NCBI RefSeq assembly: GCF_958298935.1
Contig: NC_084934.1
Span: forward strand, 498,501-562,500
Reading direction: 5' to 3'
Source: Phragmites australis
Taxonomy: Eukaryota > Streptophyta > Magnoliopsida > Poales > Poaceae
DNA: 64,000 bases
In this document: piece by piece, positions 23,224 to 34,800 of the stretch
How positions within the stretch are numbered: position 1 is the first letter of the stretch
How the letters are laid out: each line of letters starts with the position of its first letter
The notes under the pieces: generated by a model
The model's input: the letters and a program-made list of their open reading frames with translations, nothing else
The model's database searches: none
Told to the model about the DNA's origin: nothing
Program-made: the position numbers and the translations under genes

Positions 23224-24336
23224 GTGTTTGCCTTCTCCAAAAGAAAGAATTTAGATAGGCCTTGAGATCTGGGCTGGGCTTTAGGCCCAAGCAGTCGGTG
23301 ATTGTGAGCGCCGGTGTAATGTATGAGCGACCTACTCCATCGTATGTTTTTGTTTCGGACCACTTTAAAAGTTCATGAAAATCACAAGGATTTTAAACTC
23401 TTTATAGATTTAGGCCGAATTTACAACTTGTAATAATTAAGCATGGGATAATTTATCAAATATAACTCAAATTTAAATTTTGTGCGCTCAACTCTTGCCT
23501 CTATACATTTCACACCTTAACCTTTCATCTCTCTTCTTCTTCTGACTTCAAGAGCATATATCATTGTGTGGGTAGTATACAAATGGAATTGGGACCTCAC
23601 CTTTTCCTTTTCAGTAGTAGCTTTAGCATCCTCTTTGCTCTTGCCAACGATCCGGGAAAAAGAGAACGTGTTGACTATCATCGGCTTCCGCCTGGCCTGG
23701 GATTGGAGAATTTCAATTTTAGTGTGCCTTTCTTTCTTCCTTTTGTAGTGGGCTGAATGGCCTAGGTAATGAAGGCAGCCATGATTTGGGCCGAGGTTTG
23801 AAAGTCTGATTCGTATTTCTTGCCTCCATCTATCTATGCCATTGATAGACAAACTAATTAGAGATCTAGCAAACAGAAATGTGAGAATTGGTGCGTGAAA
23901 AAGGAACAATCTGACCGCCAAAAAAGAGAGAGGAAACAGTATAGTTTGGCTCTGGAGATTCCAAAGCTCATTTGCATGTATATATCTTGCCTAGGGTAAC
24001 GGCCGCATGTGTCCCATGCACCGTACGCCTTCATGTCCCATGATGCAACGTTATCTCTAGCTAATCCTAACAATCTTAGATCATGTAATCCTTATCTTGT
24101 ACCCAACCAATTCTTGTGTACTTTATATAGAGAGAGCAATGCAACGCCATCACATCTGGCTTATTCTCCGATAATTTTTCATGGTATAGGAGGATTTTCG
24201 TTCCTGAACCGAACTTGTGGCAGGCACGCCTAGTGCGTAGCAGGATAAAAGAGGATGGCTGGACAATAGTAAAAGTGAGATGAGTGATTGATAAATTTGT
24301 GTGAATTTGGTTTGATGATTTTTTGATTGCTTGATC
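23223..24336. other. Intergenic DNA
   Basis: No family motifs in any frame; short open frames only. Nothing supportable seen. Confidence 0.35.
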
Positions 24337-24732
24337 ATATATATATATATATATATAGGAAAACTAGTATGTACTCCTGGGTGTATATACTCTCACCTCT
24401 CATATACCACTTTTACACGTGTGTTATACTTCTTTATCACTTTAAATATACTTCATTAGTAATTATAAGATACTACAATACAAATCCCACGAATTTTTTT
24501 ATGAAATTCCATGATTTTTATCTTAATTTGCGTATATACTTCTTTTATGTATAAAAAAGAGTATATAGTAAAAATAAAAGGCTAACATTGAATTTTATTT
24601 CATACAACTCATATTGGAGTATCTTAGAATTAGTATTAGAGTATACTAAAAATGATAAAAGAGTATAAAGTGTTTGTTTAGGTGGTATATTGCATATAGG
24701 AGTACATACTCCTAGGAGTATAGAATAGGTGT

Positions 24733-24803
<71 letters not shown>
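24337..24803. mobile_element. Element embedded in a (TA)n tract (Micron-like)
   Basis: A unit of about 377 bp (24358-24734) lies between two TA runs (24337-24357 and 24735-24803). Its ends are imperfectly inverted: AGGAAAACTAGTATGTACTCC on the left, and GGAGTACATACTCCTAGGAG followed by AGGTGTCCT on the right. Size, site choice and TA flanks resemble the Micron family, which targets TA microsatellites in rice. The assignment is from memory and needs a database match. Confidence 0.5.
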
Positions 24804-24806
<3 letters not shown>

Positions 24807-24889
24807 AATGATAATCATGACTAACCAAAATTAAAAAAAAAATAGAGTTGGAAGTTTTGTCTCTGTCCCGTAAAATTTACACATGCCAA

Positions 24890-26570
24890 AAGGTTCGATG
24901 CAAAAAAGGAGTATGTACGCCAGATGGTCTGGCGATGATACATTAAGCACACCAAATTGTTTCAGGAGGTGGAGCTCAGAAGATCAGTGCACCGGATGGT
25001 TCAAAGATGTACCATTGTGAATGTTACACTAATTCTTGTAGAGAGGAAGCTTTCAAAGGAAATCAAGCTTTAAATATCGGATGATCTGACGATGGAAGTA
25101 TTGAACGTCGGATGCTTCATCGGAGTAATTATTGCAGAGAGGTTACAAGATTACTAATCTGGATGAGTTGCATATGCCGGATGATACGATGATTGGGATT
25201 GTGCACGTTAGAGAATATGACAGAGCATTTAGTATAGAGAGGTTGCCGATGTTGCTGGTTTGATGGTTTGTACACACTGGATGGTCCGGTGCTCAGAAGG
25301 TGTGCACGCCAGACTATCCGGTGTTCACGATTTCTCTGATATGTGATTTAACTGAGGATTTTTATTATAGACTAATCTATAATAGAATTAAAGATATGTA
25401 GTTGCTTGTCTAATGTTGTGCATATGATGGATGCAACTTGGCGTCTGACGGTGGGATCATCGAGACCAAGTGAGGTGCTTGGTGAGGTCATACGAAGTCA
25501 AGGGTGGTCCAAGCTGTGTACATAGAAGTCAAGCAAAGCTTGGAAGGAATGCTGAAGATGACGTGTTAACAAAGCCAAGTGAAAGGGATGCCAGTGCAAG
25601 TAACAAGACGGTCCGAGGGATCGGGAGCAGGAGAGGCTTGTCGGCGATCAAGATCGTAAGACGAAGTATATGTATTGACATCAGGATGCTTGTTTGTGGT
25701 CAAACCAAGCAGCAGTGAGTCACGATTTGAGAAGGGTACGAGACAGTTTCGTGAAAAAGAAAATAGATCAAAATGCTCTTAATGGTAGGTAGGGGTGTAC
25801 TACAAGATAAAGATACTTTGAAAGAGAAGCTAGGAAACTTAGGGATAAAAAAACCTAGGGTTGTAAATAGAGGCTTAAGGCTATGTGAAAGGTTGAACCA
25901 GCCACTTGAGCCTCTTGAGCTATCCATATGAGAGTCTTGTGCTAAGGTTTTAGAGGAGAGGAAGATACATGCTTAGCCTATGTATTAGGTGAGTTTTATG
26001 AGAAAAAATCTTTTTAATCTGTTTAAAATAGGGCTGACATTTAGAAGTAATAAAGTTTATTTTTCTTCTCATGCTTATATTTATCTCATTCTAGTTTTTC
26101 TCTATTGGTTTCCTTGCAAGTTTGCAAGTTTTTCGGTTTTCGGTTATGATTTTTATTTTTGTATTTATACTGAAAATTTTCATCTTGTTAGAGTCATTCT
26201 TCTCGTTGCTAGAGACATAAAATTCACATATAAATATACACAATTATGTATTGAATTCTCTTGCCTCTAAACTATCAACTTGGAGAGTTTCTTCCTCCAG
26301 TGTCTATCTTGTTGGATCAAAGTGTTTCTTCGCTCAAGTTGCAATCTTTTGTGGCTATAACTTGTGGAATTGGTTTCAATAGAACCTAGAGTTTATATAC
26401 AACTATGAGAGCCATGATTTTATTTGTGTTCTTGATTGCAACTTGTTTCTTTCCAGATTTTGCTTCCGCTTGAGTTCTGATGTGCGTTAGGTGACACAAA
26501 GGAGAAAACCATCTGATTTGAAAGAATTTGATAAGACGTCTATTCACCCTTCTCTAATCGCTATTCTAAA
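24890..26570 (+). mobile_element. Degenerate retrotransposon LTR remnant
   Basis: Carries repeated phrases such as GGATGGTCCGGTG and CCAGATGGTCTGG (24920-25325) and ends with TTTGATAAGACGTCTATTCACC (near 26530), both reminiscent of LTR and LTR-adjacent sequence of grass Copia elements. No coding part, primer-binding site or partner LTR is seen. Borders are approximate. Confidence 0.45.
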
Positions 26571-26732
26571 CCCTATACCCAAACAAACAAAACCTAAATC
26601 CTAGCTGATACAAGCCGAGCCTCTCTACTTCAATCTCCAACCCTCTAGTGTTTTAGTTTCATACTTTTTCCCTTTCCTGCTTTCTCTTTATGTTTACTGT
26701 AGATTTAAGATTCAGTTGTTTTAGTCTACTAC

Positions 26733-26975
26733 TCCCTTCGGTAAAAAAGAACACAATATTTTAATTTTTACGATCTTTGATGTGCAACTTTAACTATTAT
26801 TTTTTATTAAAATATAATTATAATAGTTAATAAAAATTAATATTATGAAATTATTTTTTTATAAACCTACACGTGTGATTTTTATATTTACAAATAAAAT
26901 GTTTTAAAAACTATTAACGATCAAAGATTTAAAAGTTTTATTAGATTTTCATCAAAACAATAAATATTTATAGTC
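26733..26975. mobile_element. Degenerate Stowaway-like MITE
   Basis: Begins CTCCCTTCGG after a TA and has an AT-rich body with AAAGATTTAAAAG-type Stowaway features. The right end is eroded, so the border is uncertain. Confidence 0.4.
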
Positions 26976-27190
26976 GAGAGGATGGGCAGTCGGCGCGTTG
27001 CTTGTCGTAAAGTAGACTAGTAGTAGGTGGCGGTGGCAGTGACAGTGAGTGCGGAGGCAGCGGGGAGCTCAGCTGGCCCCGCCACTCAAGTGAGCCCACA
27101 TGGATCTACGCATACGCATGCATGCATGCATCCCTAGCTAGTTCATTCCTTTTGGCTTTTGCCACGATCGCTGCTATCTATCTATCTATC

Positions 27191-27197
27191 TATATAA
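27191..27197 (+). promoter_or_regulatory. TATA box of dirigent gene 3
   Basis: TATATAA, 72 bases before the ATG at 27269, following a CTAT tetranucleotide run (27177-27192). Confidence 0.6.
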
Positions 27198-27268
27198 GCA
27201 CAGGCATCGTCCACGCATTCTCTACGCTGCTTCATCTCGATCGCATTATATAGCATAGACACGCATAT

Positions 27269-27874
27269 ATGGCTTGCAGCGCATTAAGAAGAAGAAGCAG
27301 CAGCTTAATAATGCAGCTACTTCCAAAGACAAATAGTGCTAGTGCTACTACTACTGCCTGCGCAGCAGCTCTCGTGGCCATTGTGCTACAGCTGCAGCTG
27401 GCCGTGGTCTGTCCCGCCGCCGCCGGCGACACGCACCACCTGCACTTGTACATGCACGACGGCTACACGGGCCCCAGCCCCACCGCCGTGCTGATCGTGA
27501 ACGGCACCGTCCCGGTGATGACGGGCGTGCGGTTCGGCGACACGGTGGTGATGGACGACGTGCTGACGGAGGGCCCGAGCCGCGCGTCGAGGGTGGTGGG
27601 GCGCGCGCAGGGGATGTACGTGACGGCGTCCCTGCTGCGGGGCGCCCCGGCGATGCTGCTGTCGGCGAACCTGGTGCTCACCGACTACGGGGCCTACAGC
27701 GGCAGCACGGTGGCCGTGATGGGCCGGAACGACATCATGCAGCCCGTGCGCGAGCTGGCGGTGGTCGGCGGCACGGGGCGGTTCCGCATGGCCACCGGCT
27801 ACGTGCTCTGGAAGACGGCCACCTGGCGCGGCAAGAACGCTGTCCTCGAGCTCGACGTCTTCCTGCGCGCCTGA
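27269..27874 (+). CDS. Dirigent-family protein 3
   Basis: A single-exon protein of 201 residues. The N-terminus has a polar stretch (1-28) before the hydrophobic signal (ACAAALVAIVLQLQLAVV, 30-47), longer than usual. The ATG at 27311 (residue 15) would shorten it and cannot be excluded. Dirigent motifs: LYMHDGYTGPSPTAV (60-74), RFGDTVVMDDVLTEGP (88-103), VGRAQGMYV (110-118) and RELAVVGGTGRFRMATGY (161-178). The conserved N-glycosylation triplet of genes 1 and 2 (NGST) is SGST here (145-148), while a new sequon NGT appears at 78-80. It ends LELDVFLRA, the typical length. Likely secreted and active in phenoxy-radical coupling; substrate unknown. Confidence 0.93.
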   Translation: MACSALRRRSSSLIMQLLPKTNSASATTTACAAALVAIVLQLQLAVVCPAAAGDTHHLHLYMHDGYTGPSPTAVLIVNGTVPVMTGVRFGDTVVMDDVLTEGPSRASRVVGRAQGMYVTASLLRGAPAMLLSANLVLTDYGAYSGSTVAVMGRNDIMQPVRELAVVGGTGRFRMATGYVLWKTATWRGKNAVLELDVFLRA

Positions 27875-28551
27875 TCGATCGACTGATCACCGGCCGCATC
27901 GATCTATCCTATCGACATGACATCATGCGCGCCCGAATAAATAAAAGCTCCGTTAGTTTTCGTTTTCAGCTCGTTATTTGTTAACTGAAGCATGGATATG
28001 ATGGATGTCATGCATGCCATGATTGAAATCAAACACTTGTAATACGTACGCCTTTTCTGTTGAGAATTATATGTGTATGTGTGATGTGTTTTCTTCATAC
28101 TCCTAATTGAAGACAAATTACTATATAAGCATGAATATACTCCTATATATGTTGTGCACTAGCTAGCTAGCTAGGGATCGGATCATCGGAACAACCAAAG
28201 AATTAATGCGTTCACGCATATATGGCCGGATTGGAGGAGTGGACGATCGACGGCGTCCTGGCTTGAACAGCATGCATGCTACGTACGTACGTCGTCCATC
28301 AGCACCGTACCGTACACACCGGCCTCCTGCCGCTGACCACGCACGTACGTACGTCCATCGCCCTTCGTCCCGGTAACGACCGCAGAAGAGGTGCACGCAG
28401 ATGCAGGTGAGCGACGTCCAAAGCCATTGCTGTTGAACACAAGCAGAGATGCATATGCATGCCGTGACGATCGACAAGTAGCGAGAGCTTCATATGTAAC
28501 GTCGTGACAACACTGAACTGTGCATGCATGGTAAGTAATGATCTGACGCGT
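27875..28551. other. 3' flank of dirigent gene 3
   Basis: AATAAATAAA at 27937-27946 is a candidate poly(A) signal. Short runs of ACGT and CTAG tetranucleotides follow. No gene seen. Confidence 0.4.
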
Positions 28552-28629
28552 GCATGCTTGTCCATATATGGATGGTATCATGAACGTCCTGCATGCTTGT
28601 CCATATATGGATGGTATCATGAACGTCCT
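28552..28629. repeat. 39-bp perfect tandem duplication
   Basis: Two identical units (28552-28590 and 28591-28629), each containing the palindrome TCCATATATGGA. Confidence 0.95.
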
Positions 28630-30570
28630 GCCTGCAGCCAATTGTTAATCTAGTAGTGTCGTATCATATCAGATGCTTTCTTCCTTTTGAGAAAGAGTGC
28701 TTCAATTCCTTTTTGGCTGCACAACACAACTGACAAGCATGATGATAAAGTGATCGCCGGTGGATAGATGAGCGAGCTATATCAATATCATCATACCCTC
28801 ACTGCCTTTTTCCTAATCAACTATATCGATCGGAGTCAGCAATCAGCTAGCAGCGCAGATAACATGCAATAATGCATTCAGCTCCATCACTAAAGCTGTG
28901 AAGATACTCTATTTCGTAGCTAGCTGGAAAACGGTCCTGGCACAGAAAGAGAAGAGCCAAAGATCTCTATATATTATTTTAGGGTGCATTCGTCGACAGA
29001 GACCGGCACTGCAACGCTGGAGATCTGTTCGTCTTATGGTAAATCATTCATGACAAGTTGACTCAAATACAAGGTTATACGCAAGTGCTGAATGTGATCA
29101 CCCATTAATTCCAAAGCTTCGTTCATGGGATGCAATGCAACCTGACAAATCTGTTTCTATTGCTTGTTGGACTTCCAGCTTTCGTGTCAAGACAAGTACC
29201 ATATTTAGAGTCTCTGAGGATAACATTTTTAGATTGTATTTCTACCGAATATATGGAGGATTTATTCTTAATCTGAGGATGATTTTTATAGAAACATGAT
29301 AAACTGTTTGAAATTTCGACAAAGATTATAAAACCTACCATATAGGTTTAAATACATGTTATGGCAGATATCCATCTTTAGATATACCGTGTTTTTAGCA
29401 CATCTTTAATTATTTAGTTATCAAATCCAGACATCAACCAACTGCACCAACAAGGGTAATGTGACTGACGGGTGCTGCAAGGGTGGCACCATGGGCATCT
29501 CCTCCAAGGGCAACAGCGGTGGCAACTGTTGCGGCGCTAGCTCGTGGCAACCGGACCGCTGCATCGCCTCAGTGGAGCCCTATCCATCTAAAATCCTTGG
29601 ACAGGCTCCATCCAGATGCCACCAACACGCCGGCCGGTCTCGGGCCTCGTCCTTCGGCTCCGACGCGCACACATCGGCGATGCCCTCGCAGCAAAAGCTC
29701 TCCTTCACCGATCTACTGTACCTTCTCGGTGCGGATGATGCCGGAGGGTGAGTCCGGCGGCGCGCCGACCCCGAGCGCTTCCACGGCAGCCCTGAGCTGG
29801 CCCGCGGCGTCCTGCGGCGCTGACGCAGCCGGCAGTGCCCTCGCCTCGCGCGCGCGGTCGCCGGCTCCCAGCGCGCAGCCGTTCATCGACAGCGAGCACG
29901 ATAGCCGTGCCCATCTCCCCACCTGTATGTGCTAGGATCTCGGGACTCCGGCCGCCACGCACGCATGGTCGGAGCAGGGTCGATGCTATCAGCGCCGAAA
30001 CTGGTACGCCGCAGGTGATGATGGCTGGGGAGCGGCCGGCACGGAGGCGGCGAGCTGCGTGCAGACCTCAGCAAAGGCGATGAGGGTGGCGGCGTGGTGG
30101 TGCGATGCATTGAGCTCCAGTGAGGATGGTTGTGCTCCTGGAACCCGGCGAGGACCAGTGGTCACTGGAGATCAGCGTCGGTGGCCTCGTGAGCGCCCTC
30201 CTCAATAAACCGTAAAAAAAGTCTTGCAACCGGAATAAACATATAAAAAATCAAATATTTACACATCATACAAAAAATACTGAAAAATGTGGTGATCCCA
30301 CCTAAACAAACACATAAAAAAAAATAAAACATTTACATATCATAAAAAAACCGAAAAAGTATAACTGATAAAACCATAATACTGCCATATTCTACCGGAA
30401 TATGACTGTACTAATAAGTACATTTACAAATATATCATTTTCAGCATTTTTCTTTAATTTGCTTCAAGATTGGTGTATGAAATGTACTGATGGTTCAGAT
30501 AACCTATGTGTGCATACCACATTCTGAAAATTTCCCTTCTTTGCAGCAGCCACCTAACAACGATTGGTAC
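28630..30570. other. Intergenic DNA with a GC-rich island
   Basis: Bases 29460-30130 are strongly GC-rich with overlapping open frames on both strands, but no family motif and no agreed frame. This could be a captured gene piece. The sequence around 29112 (CCAAAGCTTCGTTCATGGGA) recurs slightly changed near 31552. The rest is AT-rich and featureless. Confidence 0.3.
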
Positions 30571-31262
30571 GTAGAGTATGATTGATTACCTACATAGGTT
30601 TTGCCCGTATAGACTATATATGCAGGCTGAGTAAAGTCATATTTTTTGAAAAGAAGAGTGTTTGGTTGATTATATATGTCTAGATAGGCTGATCTGATTT
30701 TTTATTTGGTTAACCAAATATGAGGTCGTGTGAGTGAATGCAAGAATTGAGAATATGATTGGTTAATCACATGAAAATGATTTTGTGATACTAACAAGTG
30801 AGCCCATCTACATAAGCGGATGCAAAAATCTGTATCCGTTGTGTTAGGTTGCGGGTGTACATTTACATCTGTCGAACTAGATTGAAACAATGCATGTATG
30901 CAACAAAATATGTATCTCCCTGAAATTATGGAGGTGATTGGTTACCCGCATCTAGAGATCCTGCCTCGACGGATACGTATAATTTCATAGAAAAATGTAT
31001 TTTGTTGTCTACATACACTATTATATCCTAGCTCGATGTATGTAAATGTACACTCGCAGTCTGGTCTAGCGGATGCAAACTCCTACATCCGCTTATGCAA
31101 ACGGACTCACTTGTCAGTGTCACAAACTCACCTTCATACGAGCAACCAATCAGAATCTCAGCTCTTATATTTGCACATACAACCTCAGATTTAATCAACC
31201 AAATAGAAACTTAACCCAATCTTTCTAAACAGATACAACCAATTAAACACTCTCCTTTTCAA
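30571..31262. mobile_element. Long inverted-repeat (foldback-like) element
   Basis: The left arm (about 30646-30950) and the reverse complement of the right arm (about 30960-31262) match over some 300 bp. Shared landmarks include AGAGTGTTTGGTTGATT, TGACAAGTGAG and CATAAGCGGATG. A relative at 45150-45570 matches the left part and extends it to about 30571. No coding capacity. Target duplication and superfamily not resolved. Confidence 0.7.
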
Positions 31263-31331
31263 CACTCTAATCATTACTGCTGCCTTGCATTCCCTCTCTC
31301 CCTCCTCTCGTCGCGTCATTACTGTTGGTGA

Positions 31332-31560
31332 TTGGCTTTCTTTACCCGTCACTGGCCACACATCTTTATCTCTCCTTTTTCCAATTGCCCTGTTTATCTT
31401 CGCAATGTTCTAGTTGCTAAAAATCTTGTCTTTGTCAATTCGCCACTGATAATAATTTGCACTGTCGAATTTGATAGCTTTGGCTTTTCTGTGAAGGATT
31501 CACAGACTTGGACAGAGATACTCAAGTGCAGTAGTTCCGGTGATCTCTACCAAAGCTTCG
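31332..31560 (+). pseudogene. Copia polyprotein fragment (protease / pre-integrase region)
   Basis: A frame reads LRNVLVAKNLVF...TVEFDSFGFSVKDSQTW then CSSSGDLY, which matches the stretch between protease and pre-integrase in plant Copia polyproteins. The usual KNLISVR-type core is damaged. Nothing else of the element is seen nearby. It lies about 300 bases beyond the stop codon of the RRP15-like gene. Confidence 0.6.
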
Positions 31561-31855
31561 TGCATGGGATGGGATGCAATGCAACATGTAAGGGCGGGAC
31601 TACTTTTGTTTACCTACCTACATTTAGACCACATGCTTCTCCCAAAACAAAACAAAACAAAACAAAAAATATTTAGCCCAAATACAATGCAAAAAAAAAA
31701 GAAACACACACACACACACACACACAAGGAGAGATGGTGTTTTTGCATATCCAGAACTGATTTCACTTTAGAAGTCGAGAAGACAAAATTGCGTAGCACA
31801 GAATACAGGAACAGAATCAATCTCTAATGCTCCTTCGACTAAACAGATTTTTTGT

Positions 31856-34800
31856 CTATTCGTCGTCGTCAGAAGAGGCACCCAAAGCGGCCTTAGTTTG
31901 CTCACTCGCTACAGCAGAATCCTACTCATAAAACATAGAGAAGTAGTTAGATGCAACTAGAGGCTAAGTAAATGCACAAATTATCAGTGTGTTGCACTGG
32001 TGCAAAAAAAAAAACACCTAATAGATCAGGAGGCATTACCTGAATTTTATCCCAGTCCTTCAATTTAGAACCAAGCATGTATGTGTCACGTAGAGGTGCC
32101 CACCCTGGTTCATCTTCATCCTTGCCAGTACGCTAAAAAAAAAAAAAGATCAGTTATGAAGTTGTCCAAACAATGGACTAGCGATCAACAATCCAGCTTC
32201 AATAACTACGGGTTACATAGCTGATACACCCTAACGAGGTTGTGATTGGTACAAATCCTGCTATTCAACACCTCCTGCGTCTCTTAATGCCACATGGCCT
32301 CACTGCAACAATCCCAAACTTCATCAAAGAAGGGAGTGTATACTATGTTGAGCTCCACAATACTAAAGGCTCAGACTCACGTATATCATGATGGTAGTGT
32401 GCTATGGACATTGCTTCAAGTTAGATGTCAAGTTACGATATGGAATTTTTTTCCCGGATATCAACCTAGTGTCAAATCCAGTTCGCCAAATGCCATGTGA
32501 TTTTTTACTTCTGCAGTTATTCTGTTGATTAGCTTCAGAACATAACCTGTGTCAAATTCAGCCTGAAACACTGGTTGCCAAGTAAAAAATGCAGCAGTTC
32601 CCGAGGTCCACTAACTTGATTTTGAAGGTACAAGAATTTATACTAGCATCAGAAGCATTTAAAGTTTTAAACTAAAGAAAGTGATTTGAAGTAAAGAAGA
32701 GAGTATCACAATATGTCACTTCCACTGAATAAGTGAATGTTCTACAATATGCCACTCACTGTGAGGCTGGCATGTGGGTCCTAGGCCCACTTGGCAGTGA
32801 GACATCAGTGGCATATAGTGAACACATAAGGAATTGCTCAGGAAATAATTAGTAGTAACTACCTTGGAGAAACTGGAAGATGCCTGGCTCTTTTTATCTT
32901 GATGAGATGTGATCGCCAGTTCTGCGAGGAAGGTGTTTTTCCTTTCTTTTGCTAAAACTGTCAGGATTATCAGGAAACCGTTCAGAATATTTCGATGTCA
33001 TTGTAGAAAGGTTGGTGTATGTGAAAATGGAATGCAAAAAATAAACATAACGAGTACAAGAAAGTTTATTATAATGTGGTACTGCACTGCAATGAAAGGC
33101 AGCAGATGCTGCTGTTGTTTGCACCTCTTAAGTTGTATGTTCTCAGGCAAAATGTCAAACAAGCCTGCATATGCTTATATTCATAGAATATACAGAGGTC
33201 AAATTCAGAGCTGCCTCTCCCACTTTCTATTTAGTGGTCCATCAAATGTTGTTTTTATAAGTCTAGCTAACAGAGTCCTGCACTGCTCAAGTACAACACG
33301 AGCATGAACCAACCCAATATGAGATTTGAAGTTCCAGATAAGACCTAATTAGACAAGGGTTTACTCAAAATGTGGGCCATCTCAGCCAATTTTAGCCTCA
33401 CTTTAATAACTCAAAATCTTGAAAGATATGCCCGTGAGTCAAGTACACAGATCAAACATCAAAGTATCAGTTAATTGTTTTCAACATTGTTCAAAGAATT
33501 GGCGATCGGTAGCTGCTCGGCCGGCCGGGGAGTAGAGATTAATCGGTTAATTAGGGATTAACTGAATTAATCGGTCGACCATTAATCGGTTAATCGGGGA
33601 TTAACTGAATTAATTGATCGACCATTAATCGGTTGGTTTAAAGTACTTGAGGGGCTTACATACAAAAATATTGCACTGCATCTACTTTTTTTTTCACATT
33701 CATGATTGATACACATAAATCCACAAGCAAATGCATCATATGATTAAAAAGAAAAAATAATTAGATGTATTAGGATGCCATAGCCCATCCAGCCCATTCT
33801 ATTGCCCTATACCTAACCCCCTTCCCCCTGAGGCCCGAGTCCAGCCGCCGCCCTCTCCTCCCCTTCACCCCAACCGCCACCCCCACCCCATCCCCGCCGC
33901 CTCCTCCCCCTCACCCCCGCCTTCCCCTCACCCCATCCCACCTGCCGCCTCCTCCCCCTCCCCCCCCCCCGGGCAGCGGTCGTCGCCTCCTCCTCTACCC
34001 CCTCCGGTCGATTATATAGCCGATTACAGAGTAATCTACTTGTTGCCCTGCCAATCACCGATTACTCGGCCGGTTAATCGGCTGATCGGACAATTTTTTC
34101 ATCAATAGTTTTCACGTGTGACTAATCTAGTGATCGCATCACTATGACTTGACATGCTGATGCTCATCTGTTTGGTACGATATCTAACCAGAAACTAGAG
34201 AACAAAATTGCAGAAGCAATCCAGGCCCCATGATTTTACTAGTTCTACAGAATTTACTAGTAACTAAATTCACCCTCTTAGCAAGTGCTTGACAAGCACT
34301 TCGCATATCGGACATTAAGCTGCTTTGATTAAAAAAACACAAAAATATTAATTAAGATATCCATAACATTAACTACAGGACATTTCTTACAGTAAAAAGT
34401 GTGTACGGGCTTACTACTACTCCCTCCGTTTCACAATATTTGTCCATGGCCCCAGGAGTATTTGTCTTAAATTGTTTGTCCATTACGGTAACCAAGGATG
34501 TTTTATGTTCCATTTTACTGCTATACCCTTGAATGCATGCATGCATGCATTTACTCTAACGCTGGTGAGTTACTTGCTCTCATCGTTGCATTGATTAGGG
34601 GTAGCATGGTCATCTCATTGCATTTTTTCACTCGATTTCAGTATTTCTTGGTTTGTACGCAATGGTGGGCGTGGACAAACATTGCGAAACAGAGGTAGTA
34701 TGTCTTTAGAAGCTTTCTTATATCAACGAGCTACAAACATGCTGGAAAGAGGCTCTGGTGCCATTTAGAACTATACCATAATCTGTCCACAAAGCTTCTA

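Noticed and set aside
33538..33636. CRISPR-like repeat array
   Set aside because: Contiguous 43-bp tandem units without spacers in a plant intron.
33813..34058. Gly/Arg-rich 81-residue minus-strand frame in the RRP15 intron
   Set aside because: Low-complexity C-rich tract within an intron repeat.
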